This document shows, piece after piece, positions 7,969-13,912 of a stretch of 14,467 nucleotides of DNA; position 1 is the stretch's first letter; the number at the start of each line of letters is the position of its first letter. The stretch covers positions 1-14,467 of the forward strand of contig ONVG01000020.1 of the NCBI GenBank assembly GCA_900321195.1, read 5' to 3'. A program made the position numbers and the translations under genes. Source of the stretch: an uncultured Eubacteriales bacterium. GTDB taxonomy: Bacteria; Bacillota; Clostridia; Oscillospirales; Acutalibacteraceae. The notes under the pieces are model-generated. The model had not been told where the DNA came from and did not search any database. It saw only the letters and a program-made list of their open reading frames with translations.

Positions 7969-7993
7969 GCATAAAAAAGGGGAGAAGGAAAAA

Positions 7994-9697
7994 ATGTACT
8001 CAAAAAGACTGATAAATGCAGCGTCAGGCCGTGAGCCCTGTGATATCGTGCTGAAAAACTGCCGTGTACTGAATGTGTTTACGGGAGAAATAATTGACGG
8101 CGATATCGGGATAGCCGAAGGACGTATTGCAGGGATCGGTGAATATAAAGGCAAAGAGGAAAAAGACCTCGAAGGAAGATATGTTGTGCCCGGCTTTATA
8201 AACTCGCATGTACATGTCGAGTCATCAATGGTCACGCCGCAGGTGTATTCCGTTGAGGAGCTTAGACACGGTACTTCAACGATAATAACCGACCCTCACG
8301 AGATAGTAAATGTCGGCGGCGCAGATGCGCTGATAGATATTCTTAATGCGGCTGATGAATGTCCCGTGAATTATTATATAATGCTGCCGTCATGTGTTCC
8401 GTGTACGGAATTTGAGCATTCGGGAGCTGTGCTTGATGCGCGTCAGCTCAGATTGTTTATGAATGAGCCTGAAGTACTCGGTCTCGGAGAAATGATGAAT
8501 GCTGAGGGAGTTATAAATAATGACAGGACAGTGTCCGAAAAGATAAAGGAATTTTCCGGTATGATAATCGACGGTCATGCGCCTATGTACAGCGGCAAAA
8601 AGCTCAATGCATACGCATGCGCGGGAATAAATACAGACCATGAAAGCGTTACATTTGATGAAGCTCTTGAAAAGCTGAGATGCGGTATTGCCGTACTTGT
8701 GCGCGAAGGCTCGGCATGCAAGGATCTTGAAGCTATAATCAAAGGAGTTGTGGAAAGCGGCATAGATACGTCAGCTCTTGCATTCTGTACGGACGACAAG
8801 CATCTTGCCGATATACGCAGAGAGGGCACTATAAGAAGCAATATCAAAAAGGCAATATCTCTCGGACTTGAACCTGCAAAGGCTTTTCAGATGGCAACGA
8901 TAAACGCCGCAAGAATATACGGACTTAAAGATACAGGCGCAGTTGCCTGCGGATATAAGGCGGATATCGTCGTGCTTGACAGCCTTGAGGATGTTGAGAT
9001 AGCCGATGTTTACAAAGATGGCGTTCAGTTCAAAAATATAACCGAGCCTGAGATAAAGGAAAAGAAAATGATGCGCTACAACACCGGACTTATGCATTCG
9101 GTAAATCCTGCGCCTCTTGCAGATGATGCTTTTGATATACCCGAAAGGGAGATATATCCGGTAATAGAACTTGTAAAAAATCAGATAATCACAAAAAAGC
9201 TTATTATGACTCATGAGCAGATAACCGAAAATTTAAAAAACGGCTCTGTCCGCAAGATAGCCGTTATCGAAAGACATCATTCAACGGGAAATTGTGCATG
9301 TGCATACATAACAGGCTATGGTCTGAGTCACGGCGCAGTGGCAACTACAGTAGCGCATGACTCACATAATATAATAGTTATCGGAGATAATGACAGTGAC
9401 ATGCATAAGGCTGTTGAACAGCTCAAAAAAATAAACGGCGGCTATACGATAATATGTGACGGGAAAGTCGCAGGCTCTCTGCCGCTTGAATTTGGCGGAC
9501 TTATGAGTACCATAAGCGCAGATGAATTTATTCCGATGCTTGACGATATAATAAAGAAAGCGTATGAGCTTGGAGTAGATAAAGATATAGACCCGTTTAT
9601 AACGCTGTCATTCGCAGCGCTGCCTGTAATACCTGAGATACGTATTACGGACAGAGGATTATTTGATGTGACGGATTTCAGATTTATTGAGGAATAA
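7994..9697 (+). CDS. ade: Adenine deaminase
   Basis: Converts adenine to hypoxanthine and ammonia in purine salvage. The 567-aa protein has the normal length of the bacterial AdeC-type family in the amidohydrolase superfamily. Metal and catalytic positions are visible: SHVHVESS (His72, His74, Glu76), TDPHEIVNV (Asp100-Glu103), GLGEMMN (Glu166), IDGHAP (His195), NTDHES (His216) and FCTDD (Asp267-Asp268). NAARIYGL and GYKADIVVLD close the catalytic half. The C-terminal adenine-deaminase domain shows IERHHSTGNC and VAHDSHNIIVIGDND. A purine-rich SD (GGGGAGAAGG) lies 6 bases before ATG. It has its own promoter and a candidate operator. Two exported-protein genes follow after 14 bases, probably on the same transcript. 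Confidence 0.96.
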   Translation: MYSKRLINAASGREPCDIVLKNCRVLNVFTGEIIDGDIGIAEGRIAGIGEYKGKEEKDLEGRYVVPGFINSHVHVESSMVTPQVYSVEELRHGTSTIITDPHEIVNVGGADALIDILNAADECPVNYYIMLPSCVPCTEFEHSGAVLDARQLRLFMNEPEVLGLGEMMNAEGVINNDRTVSEKIKEFSGMIIDGHAPMYSGKKLNAYACAGINTDHESVTFDEALEKLRCGIAVLVREGSACKDLEAIIKGVVESGIDTSALAFCTDDKHLADIRREGTIRSNIKKAISLGLEPAKAFQMATINAARIYGLKDTGAVACGYKADIVVLDSLEDVEIADVYKDGVQFKNITEPEIKEKKMMRYNTGLMHSVNPAPLADDAFDIPEREIYPVIELVKNQIITKKLIMTHEQITENLKNGSVRKIAVIERHHSTGNCACAYITGYGLSHGAVATTVAHDSHNIIVIGDNDSDMHKAVEQLKKINGGYTIICDGKVAGSLPLEFGGLMSTISADEFIPMLDDIIKKAYELGVDKDIDPFITLSFAALPVIPEIRITDRGLFDVTDFRFIEE

Positions 9698-9711
9698 AAG
9701 GAGTTTTAAAG

Positions 9712-10329
9712 TTGAAGGCAGCAAAGATATTGATACTTTTGCTTACTGCATTGGTCATAGTGATATTTGCAGATTGCAGCAGGACCGAAAAGGAAGGAAC
9801 AGAGGAAATAATACATGCAAGCCGTGTATCAAATGTTATGAGCAGAACAAAGGCTTTAGGTGAAAGCGAGCCTGATTCATCCGCGCCGATATTTATCGAG
9901 TCAAATGTGAGCGAAACGAGCAGGATAGAATTCAGCATAAACAACGAAAAGCTTTTTAAAACGCTTGAAGAATATTTTGATGCCGACTCAACAAAGGAGG
10001 TAATAGAAAAGATAGCGGCAATCGCGGATGAAGGCACTGAAAAGACCGTATATATAGAGAACGGGAACACGCTTGTTTTTCAGACCAAAATAATTCAGAC
10101 GCTTACTTCGGGCGGTATCGAGGAATTCAAAAAGAATATCTCCGGAAGTGTAAGCGAAAGTAAAGATACATTTATGAGCTTTGTATATGATCTCGAAGAA
10201 TGTATAGACAATGATGATATAAGAGTTCTGGTAAGATATATCGACAGTGAGGACAATATTATATTTGAGGACTCTTTTGACAACGGCTCAAAATCAAGAG
10301 AAGAATATTATACAGCAGAAAACGAATGA
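9712..10329 (+). CDS. Exported/membrane-anchored protein with DUF4854-like C-terminal domain, TTG start
   Basis: Function unknown. The 205-aa protein starts at TTG (9712), supported by AAAGGAG 8 bases upstream; no nearby ATG in frame would keep the signal segment. Residues 1-20 (MKAAKILILLLTALVIVIF) form a signal peptide or N-terminal anchor ending in FADC at 19-22. That is a poor lipobox, with Asp at -1 and Phe at -3, so lipidation is uncertain. Residues about 84-190 (TLEEYFDADSTKEVIEKIA, then ENGNTLVFQTKI, then VRYIDSEDNIIFEDSF) match, in order and spacing, the C-terminal domain of the next gene product (158-268). I assign this domain to DUF4854 from memory, with moderate confidence. It follows ade by 14 bases and precedes its paralog by 23. 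Confidence 0.75.
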   Translation: MKAAKILILLLTALVIVIFADCSRTEKEGTEEIIHASRVSNVMSRTKALGESEPDSSAPIFIESNVSETSRIEFSINNEKLFKTLEEYFDADSTKEVIEKIAAIADEGTEKTVYIENGNTLVFQTKIIQTLTSGGIEEFKKNISGSVSESKDTFMSFVYDLEECIDNDDIRVLVRYIDSEDNIIFEDSFDNGSKSREEYYTAENE

Positions 10330-10352
10330 CATGTTAAAGGAGGCAATTTTTT

Positions 10353-11159
10353 ATGAAAAGAGCATTCAGGGTATCGGCAATAGTTATATCGTTATTGACT
10401 GCCGTGTCAATAATGACAGCCTGCGGTTCAGGAAAAAATGAGAACAGTTCGGCTGACGGCAGCAAAGCTTCGGCTGCGCCTGTTTCTTCAAGCAGCGAAG
10501 TGAAGTCGGAAATATCAGAAAGCTCAACCGTATCTGAGGTATCTGAAGAGGATAAGCAGTCAAGCGTTACGGAAACTACACAGACAAGCAAAGAGGAAGC
10601 TCAGGAGAGCAGTAAGGAGTCAAGCATGTTTGATATATCGGAAGCGATGGAGGAGCTTAATAAATACAGGTCTTCGGCGCCCTCCGAGCCTGTGTCGGAT
10701 AATGACATACAAAAGGAGCTGTCAAGGCTTTTAGAGAGCAATGTTCAGACAAGTCCGGCTGTACCGCCTGCCGATAACAGCACAGCGGCAAGTCAGGCAG
10801 AAACAGCGCCTGCCGCAAAGCGCACTCTCAGAGATTATATCGAAAAAAGCGGCGGTGAAGAGGTGCTTCAAAAATATGCAAAGCAGTATTCGGGAGATGA
10901 AGCGGATATAAAATTCTATCTTGTTGACGACAACACGCTTGCTCTTGAAATAGTAGTAAAGTCGCTCGATATGTCGTCGCAAAGCGAAGAGGCACGCATC
11001 AATATGACTCAGACGCTTGAACAGTCCTTTGAAACCTACAAGACAATTATAAGGTCGCAGCTCAAATCAAAACAGCAGGAAAATGATCTTGCAGATTTCG
11101 CTGTTGAGCTTGTAGTAAAGGACAGCAATGGTACTCTGGTATTTGATACAACGATATAA
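10353..11159 (+). CDS. Lipoprotein with Ser/Glu-rich linker and DUF4854-like C-terminal domain
   Basis: Function unknown. The 268-aa protein has a classical lipoprotein signal (MKRAFRVSAIVISLLTAVSIMTAC) with lipobox MTAC and lipidated Cys24. A long, low-complexity Ser/Glu/Lys/Thr/Ala-rich stretch follows (about 25-155), looking like a disordered cell-wall-spanning tether. The folded part is 158-268: TLRDYIEKSGGEEVLQKYAKQ, DDNTLALEIVVKSLD, a helix near 213-240, and VVKDSNGTLVFDTTI. This pattern of helix, strand pair, helix and C-terminal strand is shared with the preceding gene and fits DUF4854-type lipoproteins common in gut Firmicutes. The SD AAAGGAGG lies 9 bases before ATG. A strong terminator follows the stop codon. 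Confidence 0.85.
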   Translation: MKRAFRVSAIVISLLTAVSIMTACGSGKNENSSADGSKASAAPVSSSSEVKSEISESSTVSEVSEEDKQSSVTETTQTSKEEAQESSKESSMFDISEAMEELNKYRSSAPSEPVSDNDIQKELSRLLESNVQTSPAVPPADNSTAASQAETAPAAKRTLRDYIEKSGGEEVLQKYAKQYSGDEADIKFYLVDDNTLALEIVVKSLDMSSQSEEARINMTQTLEQSFETYKTIIRSQLKSKQQENDLADFAVELVVKDSNGTLVFDTTI

Positions 11160-11165
11160 AAACAA

Positions 11166-11196
11166 AAAACACGGTCATTTACGGCCGTGTTTTTTT
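11166..11196. terminator. Bidirectional intrinsic terminator
   Basis: AAAACACGGTC (11166-11176) pairs with GGCCGTGTTTT (11183-11193) around a 6-base loop, with one G-U pair, followed by a T-run to 11196. The A-rich 5' flank gives a T-tract on the opposite strand too. It lies between the stop codons of the convergent lipoprotein gene (+) and panD (-), so it can end both transcripts. Confidence 0.88.
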
Positions 11197-11202
11197 GTAT
11201 AT

Positions 11203-11598
11203 TCAGTTTTCGGACGGGAAAAATTCTCCGTGTTTTTCATAGTTTATTATCTGAACGAGCTTGTTGCTGCCGTCTACCATGACGACCTTCGGGGAATGTG
11301 TGCGAAGCTCTTCGGGAGTCATATCGGCGTATGACATTATTATTATCGTGTCGCCCTTCTGACCCGAACGTGCCGCTGCGCCGTTAAGACATATAACTCC
11401 GCTGTTTTCCTCACCTGCGATAACATAAGTTTCTATGCGGCTGCCGCTGTTTATGTTTACGACATGTACCCTTTCATATTCATATATGCCTGCGGCTTTC
11501 ATAAGAGCCTTGTCAATGGTTATGCTGCCGACATAATTAAGCTCTGCCTGTGTTATAACAGCGCGGTGTATCTTGCTTTTAAGCACTGATATCAGCAT
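11203..11598 (-). CDS. panD: Aspartate 1-decarboxylase proenzyme
   Basis: Decarboxylates L-aspartate to beta-alanine, one of the two precursors of pantothenate. The 131-aa proenzyme has the usual length. It should self-cleave between Gly24 and Ser25 (NYVGSITID), turning Ser25 into the pyruvoyl cofactor. Catalytic Arg54 and Tyr58 are present in SGSRIETYV, and Lys9 in LKSKIHRA. NGAAARSGQKGDTIIIMSYA is the conserved core near the C-terminal half. SD AGGAGGGA lies 5 bases before ATG. It is the last gene of panB-panC-panD, 12 bases after panC, and ends at a bidirectional terminator. Confidence 0.97.
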   Translation of the reverse strand: MLISVLKSKIHRAVITQAELNYVGSITIDKALMKAAGIYEYERVHVVNINSGSRIETYVIAGEENSGVICLNGAAARSGQKGDTIIIMSYADMTPEELRTHSPKVVMVDGSNKLVQIINYEKHGEFFPSEN

Positions 11599-11610
11599 AT
11601 AGTCCCTCCT

Positions 11611-12459
11611 TTATATATCTTCGGTGAAGAAATTGTCTATAAGTCTTGTTGTGCCTATATATACAGCTATTGCACAAAGCGCAGGACGGTCAAGCGCCGG
11701 TATCTGCTGCATTGTTTTTTCGTCCACTATCTTTACATAGTCTATCCTTGCGAGCGGTTCGGAATTTATGAGGTCTGTCATTGCTTTTATTACAGCCGCG
11801 CAGTCCTTTTCACCGTTTTTTACCATATTCTTTCCCAAGTCTATCGACCTTGAAAGCACTAATGCTGCCTGACGCTCCTTTTCGGAAAGATATGTATTTC
11901 TGGAGCTTTTTGCAAGTCCGTCGCTTTCTCTTACTATCGGACAGCCTGTTATTTTTATGTCCATGTTAAGATCCTCGACCATGTGCTTTATAACAGCCAG
12001 CTGCTGTGCATCCTTTTTGCCGAAATATGCATTGTCAGGCTTTACTATATTGAAAAGCTTTGTAACGACTGTGCAGACGCCCCTGAAATGTACCGGACGG
12101 CTCAGACCGCAAAGCTCCTGAGTGAGAACTGTCATATCGACAAATGAAGAAAATCCGTCTTTATACATTTCTTCCGGCTCAGGATTGAAGATAATATCTC
12201 CGCCGTACTGTTCAACGAGCATAGCATCATGCTGCAAGTCACGGGGATATGTTTGCAGATCCTCTGTGGGACCGAACTGCATAGGGTTTACAAAGTCTGA
12301 TACTACAGTCCTGTCATTTTCCTTTACTGAGCGCTCAATAAGGCTTGCATGACCCTCATGGAGATATCCCATTGTAGGAACAAGACCTACTGTAAGTCCC
12401 TGTTTTCTCCATTCTGCGACCTGAGCGCGAACTTCTTTTATTGTTTTTACTATCTTCAT
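11611..12459 (-). CDS. panC: Pantothenate synthetase (pantoate--beta-alanine ligase)
   Basis: Joins pantoate and beta-alanine with ATP through a pantoyl-adenylate. The 282-aa protein shows the nucleotidyltransferase HIGH-like motif PTMGYLHEGH (28-37, His34 and His37), FVNPMQFGPTEDLQTYPRD (56-74), the ATP-site stretch YFGKKDAQQL (145-154) and the KMSKS-like loop RESDGLAKSSRN (177-188). The start follows panB by 3 bases, and its SD GGAGG (12468-12472 on this strand) lies inside the last panB codons, so translation is probably coupled. Its beta-alanine substrate comes from PanD, encoded next. Confidence 0.97.
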   Translation of the reverse strand: MKIVKTIKEVRAQVAEWRKQGLTVGLVPTMGYLHEGHASLIERSVKENDRTVVSDFVNPMQFGPTEDLQTYPRDLQHDAMLVEQYGGDIIFNPEPEEMYKDGFSSFVDMTVLTQELCGLSRPVHFRGVCTVVTKLFNIVKPDNAYFGKKDAQQLAVIKHMVEDLNMDIKITGCPIVRESDGLAKSSRNTYLSEKERQAALVLSRSIDLGKNMVKNGEKDCAAVIKAMTDLINSEPLARIDYVKIVDEKTMQQIPALDRPALCAIAVYIGTTRLIDNFFTEDI

Positions 12460-12462
12460 TTT

Positions 12463-13299
12463 TTATTCCTCCAAGTCAATCTGTGCCAGCACTTCATCCG
12501 GAATGCTGTATGTGTGTTCTTCAGACGGGAATTCTCCCGATTTTGTTTCACGGATATATTCTTTTATACCGTTTTCCATTTCTTTTCTTACATGTGCGAA
12601 CTGCTTTACGAATTTCGGGATATGGTCTGTTGTAAGTCCGAGCATATCCTGATATACAAGCACCTGACCGTCACAGCCGTTTCCTGCGCCTATGCCGATA
12701 GTGGGTATTGCAAGCCTGTCTGTTATTATCTGCGCTAACTTTGCGGGTATTCCCTCAAGCACAACGGCACATGCGCCTGCATCCTGTATTTTCAGAGCAT
12801 CCTCGATTATTTTTTTGGCTTTGTCGGCGCTTTTGCCCTGTACCTTAAAGCCGCCGAAGGCATTGACAGACTGAGGTGTAAGACCTAAATGAGCTACAAC
12901 AGGGACAGATGCGCTGACTATAGCATTTATCTGCTCACATACCTCTGCGCCGCCCTCTAACTTTACGGCATTGGCGCCGCCCTCTTTTATAAGCCTTCCG
13001 GCATTGAGTACAGCGTCATAAACGCTTGTCTGATATGACATGAACGGCATATCGGCAACGACAAAAGCGTTTTTTGTTCCTCTTACAACGGCGGCTGTAT
13101 GATGTATCATATCCTCCATTGTAACGGGCAGAGTGTTTTCATAGCCGAGCATCACCATACCGAGAGAGTCGCCTACAAGTATAGCGTTTACTCCGCATTC
13201 ATCGATAATTCTTGCTGTTGTGTAGTCGTATGCAGTAAGCATCGTTATTTTATCACCCGATAGCTTCTGCTCCAACAGCGTTGAAACAGTGTTCTTCAT
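12463..13299 (-). CDS. panB: 3-methyl-2-oxobutanoate hydroxymethyltransferase (ketopantoate hydroxymethyltransferase)
   Basis: First committed step of pantothenate synthesis: transfers a hydroxymethyl group from 5,10-methylenetetrahydrofolate to alpha-ketoisovalerate. The 278-aa TIM-barrel protein has the Mg2+ ligands in VGDSLG (Asp44), VADMPF (Asp83) and KLEGG (Glu115), the catalytic Glu182 in VLEGIP, and conserved HLGLTPQ (137-143) and GIGAGNGCDGQVLV (202-215). Length is typical for Firmicutes. SD AAAGGAG lies 8 bases upstream of ATG. panE (ketopantoate reductase) is not in this cluster. The gene has a long leader with a plausible promoter about 110 bases upstream. Confidence 0.97.
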   Translation of the reverse strand: MKNTVSTLLEQKLSGDKITMLTAYDYTTARIIDECGVNAILVGDSLGMVMLGYENTLPVTMEDMIHHTAAVVRGTKNAFVVADMPFMSYQTSVYDAVLNAGRLIKEGGANAVKLEGGAEVCEQINAIVSASVPVVAHLGLTPQSVNAFGGFKVQGKSADKAKKIIEDALKIQDAGACAVVLEGIPAKLAQIITDRLAIPTIGIGAGNGCDGQVLVYQDMLGLTTDHIPKFVKQFAHVRKEMENGIKEYIRETKSGEFPSEEHTYSIPDEVLAQIDLEE

Positions 13300-13408
13300 A
13301 CTTATGCTCCTTTATTTGATGTTATCTTTCCCTTTGCAGAGTGCTTTGGGATAAGGTACGTCTGTGTGTTTTTGCGGACATTGTTTTTTGCCCGTCATCA
13401 ACATCTAT
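13300..13408 (-). other. Long panB 5' leader, possible structured RNA
   Basis: If the -10 box at 13409-13414 is used, the panB mRNA begins with about 100 untranslated bases. Near its 5' end GATGTTGATG (13405-13396) can pair with AACATCAA (13323-13316), just before the SD, in two mutually exclusive 6-bp registers. A small hairpin, CGGGC/GUCCG, lies between. I recognise no known riboswitch. Pairings are short and could be chance. Confidence 0.25.
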
Positions 13409-13447
13409 ATCATATCATTATATTTCAATAAATTCAAGTCTTTTCAA
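13409..13447 (-). promoter_or_regulatory. Putative sigma-A promoter for panBCD
   Basis: Two overlapping candidates read toward panB: TTGAAT (13437-13432), 17 bases, TATGAT (13414-13409); and TTGAAA (13447-13442), 19 bases, TATAAT (13422-13417). The first has better spacing, the second better boxes. Upstream, the GC-rich repeat cluster begins within a few bases. Confidence 0.55.
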
Positions 13448-13450
13448 CCA

Positions 13451-13490
13451 CCGCCGGAGTGCCTCCGGTGTCAATTACGTTCTCGCGCGG
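13451..13490 (-). repeat. Repeat unit copy A (inverted orientation)
   Basis: The reverse complement of this 40-base block matches 13752-13791 at 37 of 40 positions. It contains the hairpin CCGGAG-GCA-CTCCGG. Relative to the other copies, the outer stem pair is C-G instead of G-C, changed on both arms. It sits directly behind the panB -35 region. Confidence 0.8.
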
Positions 13491-13657
13491 TAAAACGCGC
13501 TTACTTTACATTAATTTCTACTGCTATGCACGCACATCCGGTGCGGCGGCGCACGGCGCCGGTTTCCTACATCCGCCGACACGCCCCTTGCGGTGCGCTT
13601 TACGGCTATTGTATCAAAATTTACAAGTTCCTTTTTTATCAAGCTTTACCGCACCTG
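13491..13657. other. Non-coding spacer with GC-rich stem-loop sequence
   Basis: No supportable gene. The stretch mixes AT-rich sequence with GC-rich pieces, including a short hairpin GTGCG-GCGG-CGCAC (13541-13554) followed by the palindrome GGCGCC. Open frames crossing it give low-complexity Arg/Pro/His-rich products without SD sites and look spurious. Together with the flanking repeats it makes up most of the 613-base gap between panB and ldh. Confidence 0.5.
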
Positions 13658-13729
13658 ATATATAGCTTGCACCGCGTGAATAAAATGTTCGGTCTGCAAT
13701 CAGAGCGGAGCGGAGCGAGCGGCAACGCG

Positions 13730-13756
13730 AATTGACAGCGGAGGCACTCCGCCGCG
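13730..13756 (+). repeat. Repeat unit copy B1 (direct)
   Basis: The 27-base core begins AATTGACAGCGGAGG and ends CTCCGCCGCG, and is identical to copy B2 36 bases downstream. It holds the hairpin GCGGAG-GCA-CTCCGC. The flank before it (AACGCG) is slightly diverged from that of B2 (AACGT). Confidence 0.85.
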
Positions 13757-13765
13757 CGAGAACGT

Positions 13766-13792
13766 AATTGACAGCGGAGGCACTCCGCCGCG
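13766..13792 (+). repeat. Repeat unit copy B2 (direct)
   Basis: Identical 27-base core to B1 at a 36-base period. Extended leftwards to 13752 it is also the partner of the inverted copy A (37 of 40). Its right end merges into the 19-bp inverted repeat at 13789-13807. Confidence 0.85.
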
Positions 13793-13806
13793 GCGCAAGC
13801 TATATA

Positions 13807-13834
13807 TTCTGATAATCACGGGAAAATTTATAAT
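13807..13834 (+). promoter_or_regulatory. Weak candidate promoter for ldh
   Basis: TTCTGA (13807-13812), a 16-base spacer and TATAAT (13829-13834) point toward ldh. The -35 box is poor; the -10 box is perfect. It would give a leader of about 70 AT-rich bases, with the Rex-like palindrome at the expected transcription start. Confidence 0.35.
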
Positions 13835-13852
13835 TTGTTGCCAAGACAACAG
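13835..13852. promoter_or_regulatory. Rex-like operator upstream of ldh
   Basis: TTGTTGCCAAGACAACAG has outer half-sites TTGTT and AACAG separated by 8 bases, the spacing of the Rex consensus TTGTTAA-N4-TTAACAA; 9 of the 10 outer positions agree. The inner AA/TT positions do not match. Rex is the NADH/NAD+ sensing repressor that commonly controls fermentation genes such as ldh. The call depends on partial consensus plus context. Confidence 0.4.
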
Positions 13853-13912
13853 ATAAATTCTGAATAAAAGTGTAAAATAATTATAAATAAATAAATAAGG
13901 AGAGAGAATTTT

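Larger units (their letters stand above)
13658..13807. mobile_element. Possible 150-bp MITE-like element bounded by 19-bp inverted repeats
   Basis: The reverse complement of 13658-13676 matches 13789-13807 at 18 of 19 positions (CGCGGYGCAAGCTATATAT). The ends run into TATATA, a plausible insertion target. Inside are GAGCG short tandem repeats (13703-13720) and two direct copies of the 27-base core repeat. No transposase is present. A dispersed, non-autonomous intergenic repeat is likely, but this has to be shown by genome-wide copies. Confidence 0.45.

Noticed and set aside
7852..7993. PurR box or purine riboswitch before ade
   Set aside because: No CCGAAC-type PurR sequence is seen, and the leader after the promoter is only about 40 bases, too short for a purine aptamer plus expression platform.
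7611..8003. 130-residue open frame extending the DUF1858 gene upstream
   Set aside because: The extra N-terminal part crosses the promoter and divergent intergenic region and is unlike any family member. The ATG at 7814 has a proper SD and the family start.
13364..13735. Plus-strand 123-residue open frame in the panB-ldh gap
   Set aside because: It crosses the panB promoter and the repeat cluster, has biased Arg/Pro/His composition and no SD; it looks like chance coding in GC-rich repeats.
13449..13807. CRISPR array
   Set aside because: There are only three repeat copies, one of them inverted, with a 9-base gap between direct cores and no cas genes. This is palindromic intergenic repeat DNA.
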